Positions 63,863-64,000 of a DNA stretch of 64,000 nucleotides are shown piece by piece. Where the stretch lies: positions 310,001 to 374,000 of the forward strand of contig JAKCFM010000001.1 of assembly GCA_025041195.1 (NCBI GenBank), read 5' to 3'. The stretch's first letter is position 1, and every line of letters starts with the position of its first letter. The translations under genes were made by a program, and so were the position numbers. The DNA comes from Halobacteriales archaeon YIM A00013 (GTDB lineage Archaea > Halobacteriota > Halobacteria > Halobacteriales > Haloarculaceae). The notes under the pieces were generated by a model. It did not search any database. It saw nothing but the letters and a program-made list of their open reading frames with translations, and was not told the DNA's origin.

Positions 63863-64000
63863 GTGAAAACGTTCATTTCGCCGATTGGGTACAATAGTAC
63901 GAGCGTTACGCGGTCGGTGCTCGGTCATGGACTGACGGCAGGCGATACGGTGATTTTGATTCGTCCGCTGGAGGAAACCGACGAAAGTCGATCGGATGAG
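63863..64000 (+). CDS. csa3: Csa3-like CARF-domain regulator (partial, runs off the window)
   Basis: 46 codons from GTG 63863: KTFISPIGYNSTSV, RSVLGHGLTAGDTVILIRP, LEETDESRSDE. This is the start of a CARF (Rossmann-like) domain, with the SPIGY nucleotide loop and GDTVILIRP strand. CARF proteins sense cyclic oligoadenylates or other nucleotides; Csa3 regulators join this to a winged helix. The rest of the gene, including any DNA-binding domain, is outside the window. Confidence 0.7.
   Translation, partial: MKTFISPIGYNSTSVTRSVLGHGLTAGDTVILIRPLEETDESRSDE

Overview
This is a haloarchaeal (class Halobacteria) chromosome segment. The signs are acidic proteins, halocyanin, twin-arginine signals, lipoboxes without a bacterial context, a proteasome beta subunit, TFB, a PurN-PurH fusion without the IMP cyclohydrolase domain, a FolC-FolP fusion and an ArgRS. 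I cannot name the genus.

Positions 1-38,500 are core chromosome. They hold a TraB-like membrane protein and an M50 protease; cdd/purM; two tandem paralogous lipoproteins; a membrane-anchored halocyanin; a small cluster of Tat-exported proteins and a permease-like protein; a HTH-CBS regulator; psmB; a very large HEAT-repeat protein; thiDN with an AIR-synthase-like gene; a flippase/glycosyltransferase cluster; folCP; argS; purNH and purB; and a tight lysine operon dapA-dapB-dapD-lysA-dapF-dapE (succinylase route), followed by a NYN-domain nuclease.

Positions 38,600-64,000 are defence and accessory DNA, visibly more AT-rich in places. Three CRISPR arrays (22, 5 and 16 repeats, counting degenerate ones) all point leftward and share a near-identical leader whose TATA box sits between two arms of an inverted repeat. 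The third array directly follows a complete type I-D cas operon on the minus strand (cas6, small ORF, cas10d/csc3, csc2, csc1, cas3', cas4, cas1, cas2). A divergent CARF regulator of the Csa3 type starts at the right edge. Between arrays 1 and 2 lies about 10 kb with an unknown Tat-type protein, two-wHTH regulator, extra TFB, two zinc-ribbon proteins, an M29 aminopeptidase, a full-length class II lanthipeptide synthetase (LanM, CCG zinc type) with a candidate precursor just upstream, and a decayed kinase gene. Arrays 1 and 2 also share homologous leader-side flanks with PIN-like remnants, so this block appears bracketed by duplicated CRISPR DNA.

The most striking observation is between cas6 and cas10d. 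Two degenerate CRISPR-repeat halves flank a short pseudo-spacer on the strand opposite to the operon. The pseudo-spacer matches, at 12 of its first 14 bases and with mismatches only at positions 6 and 12, a site about 90 bp away in the same gap. Positions 6 and 12 are the ones that type I effectors flip out and tolerate. This is the architecture of a CreA/CreR-like guide RNA (known from Haloarcula type I-B), here in a type I-D locus. It probably makes the effector complex repress a neighbouring toxin or its own operon.
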